Source: Effrenium voratum
Lineage: Eukaryota > Sar > Dinophyceae > Suessiales > Symbiodiniaceae
Direction: 5' to 3'
NCBI GenBank assembly: GCA_963377175.1
Contig: CAUJNA010003247.1
Span: 162,001 to 226,000 of the forward strand
DNA: 64,000 nucleotides
In this document: positions 46,676-57,420 of the stretch, piece after piece
Layout: every line of letters starts with the position of its first letter
How positions within the stretch are numbered: the first letter of the stretch is position 1
Notes under the pieces: model-generated
What the model saw: only the letters and a program-made list of their open reading frames with translations
The model's database searches: none
Told to the model about the DNA's origin: nothing
Translations under genes and position numbers: made by a program

Positions 46676-49600
46676 CTCGGCCGAAAGCTACCGTTGAAAG
46701 CTGGCTTCCAAAACAAAAACAAGAGACACCGGGCACCCTTTTTTTGGGGGTCCCCCTATACTTTTGCAAAAGCATTTAAGATGCCATGGCGTAAACGGCT
46801 TTTTTGGGGTGTGCCCCTATCTTTTGGCAAAAACCATTCTCAAGGTGCCATGGCGTCAGAAACACAACCTGACACGTTACACAGCAAGGTCTCAAGGGTG
46901 TTCCGGAATAAGGCCCTCTTGATAATGGGCTGGTTGTGGACCCTCTTTCATGTTCGTGTCCTAAAAACAGGGGGGCACCCCCCCAGGCCCAACGGCGGTG
47001 AAATGGCCCAACATCCCAAACAGCTCAAAATTAATTGAACAAACCGTTTCATGGTCCTTGACGCCAAAACTTTCTGCACGCGGCTCAACCTTTGTTTCCA
47101 TTTTTCGTTGCCCAAAGTTGAGAAGCCGGAAAACATGCCCAAGACTTGAGTGGGAAACAACGACGAGGGGAGGCCCGCTCGAAGGAAATTCAGAGGCAAC
47201 CGGGTTGAGCAGGACTCCAATCTGAGTTTCCCGCCCGCTTCGCAGGGATCCAAACATTGGCAGGCGATCTCTTAGCTGGATACCAGTGACATCCAGTGAC
47301 CATGCCCACACATCACCTTAAGCAAGCAGAAGCACCCTCCCACCTGCCAACACGATGTGCTTTTCCACCCAGCAAAAGGGTCAAACGAACACGGGTTTTG
47401 AAAGAGGAGGTGTCGTTCTTTTAGCATGAGTTTTGTCTCAAGATGCCTTATGCACCTATGGCGCCTCGTGGCATAGAATGCTACACAATTGAGTTGCCAC
47501 TCGGAGTTCTTCATATTTGCCAGAATCCGTGATGGACCCTTTCTTTATTTCGTGGGCTATGGAAAGCTTGTTGCTTCAGGATCCTGCGTTGGGTCTTCCA
47601 CATAGGAAGCTCCTCATCAAAGAAAGCTCCGGCAACAAAAACACTGGACAAAGGTACGCCTTCTTTGGGAAAATGCCAGAGCCCTTTACTTTCCAAACGT
47701 TCATCCAAGAGCGGTTCATCTGAGCCCTTGCCAGCTCGAAAATATCTGAAAATCTTGGAATCCCAGTGTAAGTGGCCCACAAACCATCATTGCTTAGCAA
47801 AAGACCTTTCAAAGAACCAAGGCCAAACAGTCACACAAAAGGGGTAGCCCACCAAAGCCCCTCCTCGTTAATCCGACTGCGTTGGGGTCATCTTTAGTGG
47901 CAAGCATCTTTTTGGGTGCGGGTTGAAATGCCCAGATCCTCAGCCGTTCACCTAAGCCATCAGCTCAAAGGCTAAAGGCCTTGAATCAGATGCTGAATTA
48001 GGTACCAAAAATATCTAGGGTTAAGTATTAACAATACTCAATTAGGGGATTGCCAACACTAAATTTCGTTCAGGACATCCCACAGTAAGCCTTGGCAATC
48101 CAACACTTTGCGTTGGTAATACTACATTTTTAAGTAGTGAACAACTAAGATGAAGTATTGACAATACTAAGTATGGCATTGGCAATGCTAGATCAAGCAT
48201 TGGCAAGCCCAAGTTCAACTCAGGCCCCGCCTACCCGCCCAAGTGTCGTCAGACAAGGGTCAGAATTGCAGAATGACTGTTTGCACTGTTCATGTGTGTG
48301 TGTGTGTGTGCGCGTTGCATTAAAGAGAGTTCGACGATTTTGTTTGCCCCCCATTCCGCAGAAACAAAGGCAGCACACTGTGCTCCTTTTCCCCTTAGCA
48401 CTCATCATTGGAGGTGCCGCCTAAAGCACCAACCAAGCAAAGTATTGAGTCCAGCTGTATGGAGCTAATTAGAGAGCTTGGAAGCTTGGGAAAAGAAAAA
48501 AAAAAAAAACGAGGAACAAAAACACTTGCAAAGCTGGGAAGCTTGGCAAAAAACAAGAACTCGAAAAACGACTCTGTTTTTTTTACGAGTGGCACGGCCA
48601 ACTTGAAGCCGTTGTCCAGAAAGTGGTTCGGCCCCTTCTCATTCCTCTCAGCGTTGAAGTCCCCGGTGATCACGACCGGGTCGTCCTTGGCGATCTCTTG
48701 GATGGTGGCCAGCATGTTCCTTCGCAGCCACGGAGGAAGGGGGGGGAGGGGCAAAGGGGCAAATGGGTGCGTGCTTGCTCCGCTTTAGTGGGCAACCAAA
48801 GAAGGTAACACACGAAAAGCGCAGCTTCCTAAGTGAATAAACCCTGAAAACTAGTACTTCAAATCTGTCTGCTCTTGGTTTTCCAAGCAACATGACATGA
48901 TGTAGTAGATACTTCCGGGTTCTACCTCAGTCTTCAGCGGCATTCACTTTGATTGATCACATTGTCAAAGGAGCCACGAAAGTATACGACAAAGTATACG
49001 AGGGTTCGGAAAACCGAACCTCTGTTGGATTTGTTTGTCTTCCATTTTCTGGGGTGAGCCGTGCAATGGGTTCTATCAATTGGGACCCTTTTGGATGCCG
49101 CACATTGGACACCATCCTTTGGTAGCGATCGGAACGCGTTGAGAAAGAAAACCAAAAAACGTTCTCAGCTGCCCGAAAAGGACCCATAGACAAACAGGTT
49201 AACCTCTTTGGTCGACTAAGATGGACCCACACGGGAAAGCCAAAAGATCAAAAGGCCGATTCGCTTTGACCAACTGAGTAACTAGGTCCTCCGCTAGACA
49301 GGTTAGAATAAGGGTACCTTTTTTGTTTGTTTGCTGTATATTTTAGTAGGGGGTTCCCCTCCCCCAAAAAAGAAACGGTAAAAGTTGGCACCTAGCTGAG
49401 GGACCTAGAAATACTTTGGGCGGACCAAATCTAGGGAATAAGGGCACCCTATTTTTTTCTGCAGTCTTTAGGGGAGAGAAGGGCACCTAGCTGGGGGAAC
49501 TAGGCAAAGGAGTAAAGGGATCGGCCCTCCAAGCAGCTAAAGGCACTCAGCTAAGGCACTTGGCACCGCCGTACCGCACCTCCTCGTTACATATGCGGTT

Positions 49601-52600
49601 GCCCTGGCTGTGGACGCACCTGGCTTCGAAGACATCATAATTCTGGGGTATTTCAACTGTAAACCTTGTTCCCTGACCTAAACTACCAAGGAAACTTTGC
49701 CACCCATCATTTTGAGTAAAGATAGAGAAGTCGCCGGCAAGTTGACATGTTTGTGACTTGCCAGCGGATCCACTTACCAGTATAGAAGGTAACCAAGGCA
49801 ACCAAGGGAACCACCCAATTGAAAGCCGAAAAAATGGCTGATTAATTACCTGCTATATGGGCAACTGCGATCTACTGGGACTTAGCACTTGGAAAAGCAA
49901 TGCATGTTCAAACAAACATACCATAGGCATCCTTTCCGAGAGGATCATCGTCAACCAATTGATGGGAAACCATGGACATCATGTAATATAGAAGACCCTC
50001 ATCGGCATTCAGTAAAGTCATGGAACTCAAGGAGTGTGGAAGGTACCATCACCATGTCCTTATACTTCTGGTCGCTGAGAGCTTAGTGCTTTGGTAAGTG
50101 CCCCTCCTGTTCACATACCCAGTGGATCCATTTACCTGGTAGCAGGCAATCAAGGCGACCACCCTTTCAAAAAACGAAACACAAGTAGATGGTTACCTAC
50201 TATATGGGTAACTGGTATCCACTGGGATAGTCATGCAGTTGCTTGGCTCCGCAATATCTACAAGCCATGCTTGCTTTAGTGAAAGCCCAATCAGTCAAAA
50301 CCCATGTCTCGAAGGTTTCCCAAATAACATCAGCTTCCCTCTAATTCTTGTTGGTGGTTTGGCTTGGTGGTTTGGTGGTTGGGGGGGTGGCTTTCCTGGT
50401 TCCCTTTATTCACAAGAACCGGGTTCAAGATCCCCAAACCACAAATTCTGGGTTGCTTCCTGGTCTTTTGGGAGTTGAACCCTGCTTCTTGTGGAAGATA
50501 CACGGGAAACCCCTCCTTAACCACCAAGCCACAAATCCAAACCACCAATTAGAGGGAAGTTGAACATGAGGCTTTTGGGGCACCCTGAAAGACAAAAATA
50601 TTCGTCCCGCCCGCGATCAACGCATCACATCTGAGCAGACTTCTCTCGAGGCGCCAGTGGGTGTTGAAGTGCCAGAAGGACTTGCCGCTCGCCTTGTCCG
50701 TGAGCTTCACCCAGGTCGTGTACCTAAGTCACTCAACAAAAGCTGCTCCATACAAAAAGGGCTCAGCCCAGGCAAATTGGTGACCTAGCTAAATGGATCC
50801 ACTCAGGAAAGCTCGAACAAACGCCCCCCCCCCAACCAAACATTGGCATGTTGTTGTTTCTTTGACCCTGGTCCAGATTCAGACAAGCGATCCTAAAGGA
50901 AACTCCATTCGCTGACAAACGGCACGGCGCAGTTCCTATTGCAGGCTAAACCCAGGTTGCGTCGCGCGCCGGGTGCAACCTGAAGTGCCACACATGCCCC
51001 CAATAGGTTTCCTATTGCAAGCAATCTAACCGCAAACCCCTGGGTCAGATTTCTAATGTGCTCCTTGTTTTCGAGCATCTAGCCTTTACCAAACAACTCC
51101 GTCGGGCGGCACGTCACGTGTTGCAGGGCCGCAGGAGTGGGCTTTTTTCTGCGGGCTTCCGTGTCAGAAGCCCGGGGGAAGAGAAGCCCCATGAGGGCCT
51201 CGTGCTTACGTCACGGGACGTCAAGCCCGGCGAACCTGGTTCAGAAACGAGAAACTGCACCAACAAAATGTGGCCAAGAAGGGACGAGCCGAGGAGTTGG
51301 AAGGGCACCTGGCTGGAAAACAAAATACGTGCTCAAATAGGGGCACCCCAAACATGGCTGTGGCTTTCCTTTGACTTCCTTCGAAGCGCCCGGAAAACGG
51401 CACCCGCGAAAACTTGCACCCCCCCATATGCCTCGGATTGCAAGCCGACCCACTGACCGGCCAACCAGGGACACGCAAATGTGAAACTCATGAAAGGCTT
51501 TCTATTCATCATATCCCCATGCAGTGGATCCATTTACCTGTAGAGTAGGCATCCAATGGAACTACCCTCTGACGTTTTACCTACTATGTATGGGTAACTG
51601 GGATCCACTGAGCTCGGGAACGATAAAATTACGCGACAGATGGACCTCCATCCCAGTTACCCATCGTCGGTTGCTAGCCTAGGTCCTCCAGTGGAGAGGT
51701 TAGAAAAATTGGGTACCCTTTTTCTGTAGTCTATTTTAGTAGGGGAACCCTCCCAACCAAAAAAGAAGCGGGTGAGAAAGGGCACCTAGCTGGGGGACCT
51801 GGCATCGGTTGCCAGCAACCCGTCAACGAAAAAATACGCCGCGGCTTGCACCCGCCAGAGCGAGCGCTTGGGCCAAGGCACCTGGGGCCCCACTTGCCGG
51901 TCGCCTGCAGGTCTCTGGAGCCCGACTGGCTCTTGGTGAAGATCCCTTTCTTCACCATGACGCCTCCAATCCGACAGAAACTTTGCAGACCCCGGAAGTG
52001 ACCCGGCGGCCATGAAAAAACTGGGAAGCACTTACTTGTTGGTGGTCGATGTTTAAAGGCGGCCTGCTTTTCAAAATACTTACGTTTTGGTGGCCGGTTT
52101 TAAAGCTACACCCCCCCAAAAAAGAATAACGCCAACAAGGGCACGTCTTTGCATTGGTCTTCAAAGGGAAGCCCCCTCAACAAGAGGCACCAAGAACACC
52201 AGGTGGGCCTGATGCCCATCCCATTCAGCTGGCAACGCCTGATCGAACCATCCCAAGCGACACCGGACACCTGGGTCCGTACACAGGTGCTGTGAAAACC
52301 CAGTCTCTCACCTTCATAACCCCTAGATTTAGTTAAAATAATGACCCCCGATCATCCAAGGGCACCTTCCGGGACCCAAGCCGGGAGTAAAAACTTGCCA
52401 TGGCATTTCAGCTTCTCCTGTCTGGCTTCTTGGCGGTCAAGGCCGTGTTTGGCCAGACACACCCTGCTTTAAAAAAAAAAAAATAACAGGCCGTACAAGA
52501 AGGCAATGTGGCCGAGAGTTTCAACACATGCGGTCCCTACAACAGACAAACTTTGTGAGTTCCGGGTCCCTCCCCAAGGGTGTGGAATTGACATGTGCTT

Positions 52601-54197
52601 CTTTCTGCGTTGTTGTTTGCTGAGTGTGTCTTGCTTTTCGGTTTCGCTTGGCTTTGGAAAGGGTCTAGATTGGATCCTGGGTTGGTGTTGGGATAGGTTT
52701 GGGATTGAGGGTGGCAGAAGGGTTGGTTTAGCGCTGGTTGAGGGCGTCATCTGAATGCGAATAGGATGGGTGGAAGAAATCCAACCTTTTCAACTCCACC
52801 CCCCCAAACAACAAAAACATATGCACATATTTTCTATATATGCATATAGCATCTCATTCTGCCTCGCCTGATGGGAAACCCCCTTTTCAGCCAACCCTCG
52901 CCGAGGCAACCGGCGGTTTTCGCCCCCCGCGCCTTGTGCGCCCTGAAACTCTGAGGCCCTCTCGAGGGTCCCAGTGCGCCGTGCGATCTGGCCGGGCTCG
53001 TCACACTCCTCGGGAGCCCTTCCCTCCCTCGCTTTGTTTTAGGAGGTGCCCCGTAGCCCTGGAATCCGTGTTTTTTTTTGGGGGGAGGCTCGAGATTTCA
53101 GAGGCTGGGAGAGAAGGGAACCAAATCTTTGCCCACACCTATATATATATATATATATGTATATTTATATAATGTATCTATACACCTCTGCACACATCTA
53201 CACACATCCGCCCGGTTTCACTCCTGGAGGCCGATGGAATCCGGCCGCAACGTGTTCCTGCAGGAAAGCGCACCCAGCACTCCACCACCCCTCCCAGAAC
53301 TCCCCCATGGCCTGATGTTCTTGATGACGCCGTCGCTTTTCCAGGATTTCCTAGACCCATGGAATCCCATGGAACTCACGGCGTTTTGCCTTTTTTGGCC
53401 CTGGTGTGACAAGTTCCGGGGGGGTGGAGAAATCGAATTTGGGTTTGAGAAGCTCAAATCCCTGAGGTTTCGGAAGGCATGGGCATGGCCTTCCCAACCA
53501 AGTGGCGGGAATGTTGGGATTGTCTCAACATCTCTACTCTTGGTATGGTAGCGCAAATCTTTGTTTTTTGCAGACCCCCAGTAAAAAAGAACAGAACCAA
53601 AAAACTAAAAAATAAAAACATGCCAAGAACAGTGAAGTCAAAGTTTCTGAGTTTGTGCCATTGAGGCCCTACAAAACGCCAAGACCAATCCTGGACCCTG
53701 CCTTCCGAAGAACGACTCAGCCGCATGGGTCTCAACGATTTTTTCTCTGCCAGCTCTTGATCCTAAAGGCATCCAAGCCCATCCCAGTGGACCCATTCAC
53801 TTGTATAGCAGCCAAGGGAACCACCTTGGTTAAAAAATAAGAGGAAGAAACTGGTTACCCATTATATTGGTAGCTGGGATGCAATGGGACACGTAAACCA
53901 TGTTGTTTGACCCAAAGCTATGCTGGTCGAAGCTCCGCAATGGTGTCGACTTGATCCGCTCTTTCGGCTGACTCATGAAACTGCCATTGGCCGACCACGC
54001 ACCCAACAAGACCTTAGCAGGCCGTCAAACCGTGCCGACCACACACCCAACAAGACCTTAGCAGGCCGTCAAACCGTGGATCCATGAGGAAAGGCGGTTG
54101 GATCCCCCACATGGGTCGCAACCAAGGCTCTGGTCAAAGGCGTTCCACCAGTAGAGGTTGTACGACACCAGCTTCAGGACAAAGCCCTCCTTAGTGC
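46576..54197 (-). CDS. endonuclease/exonuclease/phosphatase (EEP) family protein, spliced gene
   Basis: Nine minus-strand exons join without a phase break into about 218 codons covering the EEP fold: 54197-54131, 53350-53312, 53257-53224, 53008-52933, 51963-51882, 50723-50655, 49619-49560, 48719-48594, 46675-46576. Expected metal-binding and catalytic positions are all present: Asn in VSYNLYWWN, Glu in RPDSIGLQECD, Asn/His in FNTHW, Asp/Asn in VVITGDFNAE, and Asp/His in GSDHHPVFA. The family uses Mg2+ to cut phosphodiester or phosphoester bonds (nucleases, sphingomyelinases, inositol phosphatases, deadenylases); the substrate cannot be told here. Motifs such as DLQATGKWGPRY suggest an algal-type member (inference). 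Donors are mostly GC, with two GA and two GT. The 3' end after GSDHHPVFA is not located, and Cys-rich exons upstream may be its N-terminus. Introns carry family A, B, C, F and J repeats. Confidence 0.85.
46738..46860 (+). repeat. tandem duplication of about 60 bp
   Basis: Two copies of a unit with CTTTTTTGGGG, CCCCTAT, CTTTTG and GCCATGGCGT blocks. Confidence 0.75.
48594..48719 (-). CDS. EEP gene exon with GDFN motif
   Basis: Encodes NMLATIQEIAKDDPVVITGD, then FNAERNEKG and FLDNGFKLAV. The GC donor chosen leaves GT, which completes Val before NSWVD of the next exon; a GT donor 7 bases on would not keep phase. Confidence 0.85.
49165..49279 (+). repeat. inverted-end element family C, copy 4
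   Basis: CTCAGCTGCCCGAAAAGGAC to CGCTTTGACCAACTGAG, inside an EEP-gene intron and directly beside a family A element. Confidence 0.8.
49281..49408 (+). repeat. inverted-end element family A, copy 4
   Basis: CTAGGTCCTCCGCTAGACAG to CACCTAGCTGAGGGACCTAG, in the same EEP intron. Confidence 0.85.
49428..49504 (+). repeat. inverted-end element family A, copy 5 (shortened)
   Basis: TCTAGGGAATAAGGGCACCC, TTCTGCAGTCTTTAGGGGAG, and an end GGGCACCTAGCTGGGGGAAC. Internally deleted relative to copy 4. Confidence 0.7.
49560..49619 (-). CDS. EEP gene exon
   Basis: Sixty bases reading CVHSQGNRICNEEVRYGGA, with GT donor. It bridges NTHW and NMLATI in phase on both sides, the segment expected between these motifs in the family. 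Confidence 0.8.
49761..49880 (+). repeat. inverted-end element family B, copy 1
   Basis: CCAGCGGATCCACTTACC to GGGCAACTGCGATCTACTGG, with AGGTAACCAAGG inside; EEP intron. Confidence 0.75.
50118..50227 (+). repeat. inverted-end element family B, copy 2
   Basis: CCCAGTGGATCCATTTACCT to GGTAACTGGTATCCACTGGG, clear inverted ends; EEP intron. Confidence 0.85.
50334..50560 (+). repeat. inverted-end element family F
   Basis: TTCCCTCTAATT at the left and AATTAGAGGGAA at the right, followed inward by GGTGGTTTGG and CCAAACCACC. The centre carries GGGTTCAAGATCCCC, similar to a polymerase III B-box. Shorter relatives lie near 5630-5705, 7030-7125, 24490-24590 and 56940-57020. Confidence 0.75.
50655..50723 (-). 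CDS. EEP gene exon with NTHW motif
   Basis: Encodes YTTWVKLTDKASGKSFWHFN and then TH plus two bases of Trp. Acceptor TGACTTAG, GC donor. Confidence 0.85.
51522..51610 (+). repeat. inverted-end element family B, copy 3
   Basis: CAGTGGATCCATTTACCTG to GGTAACTGGGATCCACTG, inverted ends nearly perfect; EEP intron. Confidence 0.85.
51679..51802 (+). repeat. inverted-end element family A, copy 6
   Basis: CTAGGTCCTCCAGTGGAGAG to GCACCTAGCTGGGGGACCTG, 80 bases from the EEP exon at 51882-51963. Confidence 0.85.
51882..51963 (-). CDS. EEP gene exon
   Basis: Encodes VMVKKGIFTKSQSGSRDLQA and TGKWGP; GT donor (GTGCCT). The split Arg codon is completed by the next exon, giving WGPRYTTW. Confidence 0.85.
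52933..53008 (-). CDS. EEP gene exon
   Basis: Encodes ECDEPGQIARRTG and LERASEFQGAQ; GC donor. Both intron junctions share short repeats: AGGAGTG with the previous exon and AGGCG with the next. Confidence 0.8.
53224..53257 (-). CDS. EEP gene micro-exon with LQ(E) motif
   Basis: Thirty-four bases encoding NTLRPDSIGLQ after a strong acceptor (GCGCTTTCCTGCAG). The catalytic Glu codon lies at the junction, within the AGGAGTG repeat shared by both intron ends. Confidence 0.8.
53312..53350 (-). CDS. EEP gene micro-exon
   Basis: Thirty-nine bases encoding KSWKSDGVIKNI, GC donor. Joined it gives FDQKSWKSDGVIKNIRNTLR, fitting the family between its first and second motifs. Confidence 0.75.
53527..53638 (+). 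repeat. dispersed repeat family J, copy 2
   Basis: ACATCTCTACTCTTGGTATG through CATGCCAAGAACAGTGAAG; EEP intron. Confidence 0.85.
53784..53889 (+). repeat. inverted-end element family B, copy 4
   Basis: CCCAGTGGACCCATTCACTT to GGTAGCTGGGATGCAATGGG; EEP intron. Confidence 0.75.
53991..54078 (+). repeat. 44-bp tandem duplication
   Basis: Two copies of a unit containing CCCAACAAGACCTTAGCAGG and CCGTCAAACCGTG, with a single difference visible, just downstream of the first EEP catalytic exon. Confidence 0.9.
54131..54197 (-). CDS. EEP gene exon with first active-site motif
   Basis: Encodes TKEGFVLKLVSYNLYWWNAF and then D plus part of Q. The donor is GA under this model. The acceptor at GCTTGCGCAG is the best of several, so the left part of the exon may be longer (the frame is open to about 54288). 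Confidence 0.75.
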
Positions 54198-55320
54198 CTG
54201 CGCAAGCTAGGCTCGCCTTCAGCTCGAGGTGAATTTGTTCCGTCCACTCGGCTGACCAACTTTTGTCCTCGCATTCCAACACCCCCAAAGAACTGCTTTT
54301 TGGACAATACCTGGGGTTCTGGCGAAATGCAGTTGTTTAGGGAGGGGGGGGCAGGGCTGGTTACGGTTCATTTTTGGTCAACCACATGCAAAACAATGTC
54401 ACAGATCCTAATGTTGACCCCATATTCATCAACCCCAGAAAAAATATTCGGGGTTTGTGGGGAATCATCACACCGTGAGGGGAGTACCCCCCCTATTTTT
54501 CAAACTGGGCATTGATCTGCTTTGCCCCAATCGGCCGAGGCGACCGGTTGGAGGACGCCTGTCGTGGGCACGTCTTCACACTTGGCCTTGTAAAAGCTCT
54601 TGCAGTCCTGGCGCCATTGACGCTTTTATCGAACCAAGATACAAGCCCTCATCCGATAACAAGGTCTTCCAAACCCCTCGGCAGGTAGAAAAGCGTGTTG
54701 ATGTGTTCACTGTACTGAACGAACAAAAGCACGCAATACCAGGGCCAATGCGGCAAATTGCGGCCCCGCTATCGCCAGGATCAGGATACCCTGATTACAA
54801 AAGGCTCAAGACCCACGCCCATGACGAAGCCCTCACTGACTCCCTCGGGCTACCTACGGTCAGGTTCATCCGAGACGAACTGCAATTGGGAGGCTCGTGA
54901 AATTTGGAATTTTCCAACATAGAGCATCCACAAAGGGGTTATTCCTCGGGGGACAACACAAAGGCAAAAGGAGTTTGACAAGATCAAAGGGTTGGCAAAG
55001 GGCATGAAGTGATGCCTGAACGTTTCAAAATGCTGAGTCGCCAGTTGCCACACACAGCCGAGTCGGTCTTTTGCACCTTTAGCGAACTGTACGCGTCCAA
55101 TACGACGGGCATGAACCCCATGAAGGAAACTACATGCAGTCATATTGTTCACCAATGTTGACGGCTGCAAGAGATCGCCACCATTTCCCATCCGATTTAA
55201 ATTTGCGGTGAACGTAATCTTTGCTCCTCAAAGGGGAACAAATACAAGGACCCGTCGTGAAGAATTCTCCCCAACGTTGCACACGCTTGGCATTCATGCT
55301 GCCGTCTTTGCGAAACGAAA

Positions 55321-55425
55321 CGAGGTCCTCCAGAAGAGAGGTTAGAATAAGGGTACCCTTTTTTCGGACCCCCCCCGCCCCCCCCCCAAAAAAAAAGGTA
55401 ACAGGGCACTACGGGGGGACCTAGG
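55321..55425 (+). repeat. inverted-end element family A, copy 7
   Basis: GAGGTCCTCCAGAAGAGAGG, AATAAGGGTACCC and an end GGGGGGACCTAGG. The middle is replaced by poly-C and poly-A. Confidence 0.75.
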
Positions 55426-56345
55426 CACGGCCCAAAGAACGGCGGCTAAAGGCGGCCGTGCCTTGTTGATCTTGATGGGAGTGGCGCTGGTAAGGCTTTT
55501 GTCCTTCAGGAAGCACTTCTTCCAGCTTGGGCCTTCGCTGGGGCGACCAATCGCATGGCCCATGCTGCGGATTCGTTACGAAAATTGCATGTCGCACCAC
55601 CGGTTCAGACCATGGTGGTTGAAACCATAACGTTTGTTGGTATTTATGGGGGAACCGAATCATTCCAGGGTTTCTTAGGTGGTGCAGGATTTTGTCCATC
55701 CACTGCAGTGGCAGTAATTTAATAGAACAATCCATGCTCCCTTCGCACCAACCCTTTGATCTTGACAAACTCCTTCTATTTGTGAGGCACTTTGCCCAAA
55801 CGGATCTATCTAAACTTTCAGCTTGGACCCCTCCCCGGGAAAACCTGCGACTTCCCGTTGCAAACATAATGCCGCCGCCACAAGAACACAGTCACCAGTC
55901 GTGACAGTTCCCGTTCAAACACAATAAACATGATACAAACGGGCAAAAGGCAAGGTACACATGCAGAAATGCATACGTGTGTATACATATGTATGTACAT
56001 ACATGCCACCCGTGGGTCAAAACTTGCTACGCAAAATGGAATCTGGTAAGTACGGAGAAAGAAATGGACCAGGAGGTCCCCTGGTTTGTTTATTTTGGCC
56101 CATTCCCATATGTAAAGTTGACTGCTCACCTGCGGTCGCCCATGCCCAATTTCCTGCCCACCTTTCCAACCCGGAAGGCAACTTGCCAAGCAGGGTTCCT
56201 TGCGTTGACATTGCCTTGTAAATGGTGGTGTCCCTTTATTTTGGTAGAAAAAGCCATGTTTCAAATGTGCACAATGTATCTTTTAAGGAGCCCTGCCAAG
56301 TAGCAGTATGTGAAGCTCTCGCACTCCTCCTCGCACGAATCGAAA

Positions 56346-56445
56346 CAAGCCAGCGGCTTCGCAAGCCACTCGCGCTTCACAAGCTACTCGCGCTTCGCAA
56401 GCCACTCGCGCTTCACAAGCCACTCGCGCTTCACTCGCGCTTCGC
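56346..56445 (+). repeat. short tandem repeat of about 20 bp
   Basis: Four to five copies of GCTTCGCAAGCCACTCGC with AAG/ACAAG variants. Confidence 0.85.
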
Positions 56446-57139
56446 CCCCACAAATCAAAGGCTGAAGGTATGTGCAGCAAGTGCTCAGGGAGTCTAGATT
56501 AAAAAAACAAAACAAAAAAACACATAGCCATGCCCTATAGTTTATGCTTCCGGAAAAAAAACATGAGCCTGTTTGGGCTTTTTCGCAGCCAGCACCCCTT
56601 GAATCTCCGGCACACCCCGATTGCAAATGTCCCCCGTGGCTCGAACCTGCTGGCCCTCAGTTGGACGCCGTACCCCTTGCAACCAAACAAAGGCAGGCCG
56701 GAAGGATATTGAACCTTGGCCTGTCCAACCCAGTTGTCCAGTGCTGGCACCCCCCAAAAACAACTTACGGGGGGAAACAGCTGTCAAAATGAAGCCGAGA
56801 CCACGTCGGACGCCTTTGCGGGCTGCTTTTTTTCCACAGAGTCATGCTTCAAGCGGCCACTTCAAACGACAAGGGGGGTTCATACCAAGGATCCATCCCA
56901 AGGCCCACACATTCAACCATTCCGAGCATCCAACGCAAGGTGGTTGTTGGGAGGCACCGTAGCCCTTGACAAGTACCAGGGGTTCAAACCCTCCAAGCCA
57001 ATTCAACCCACCAATTGGGGGCGGGGGGTGGGGGCTGAAGTTGTGAAAAGATCAAAACACGCACAACAAGTGCGATCAAGCGTCATGTCATGTTGAAGCG
57101 CGGCACTGCCCACGTGGAATGGCCCACGTGTCATGCTCA

Positions 57140-57420
57140 GGCAAAAATGATCGACTCATGATGACGATGATGGTGATGTTGCTCATGGCCATAGATGAAC
57201 ATGATGATGGCGATGGTGATGGTGGTCATGAACATGGCTATGATGATAATGATGAAAATGACTGCGGTGGTTGTGATGATGACAATGACGATGATGACGA
57301 TGATATACGATGATGACGATGTCGATGAAGATGTCTATGTAAGGATGACGAGACGATGATGACGATGACGACGACGACGACAATGATGATGATGATGCTG
57401 TCGATAACAATGATTGCGGT
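57140..57420. repeat. GATGAC/GATGAT microsatellite
   Basis: Imperfect ATGATG and GACGATGAC units on the plus strand. Open frames here give Asp-rich or His-rich artefacts. Confidence 0.95.

Noticed and set aside
45985..46722. 245-codon minus-strand ORF taken as one gene
   Set aside because: Only its first part (46675-46576) matches the EEP C-terminus; the rest reads like intron or 3' sequence, including repeated GGTTGTCAAC-like stretches, and has no family.
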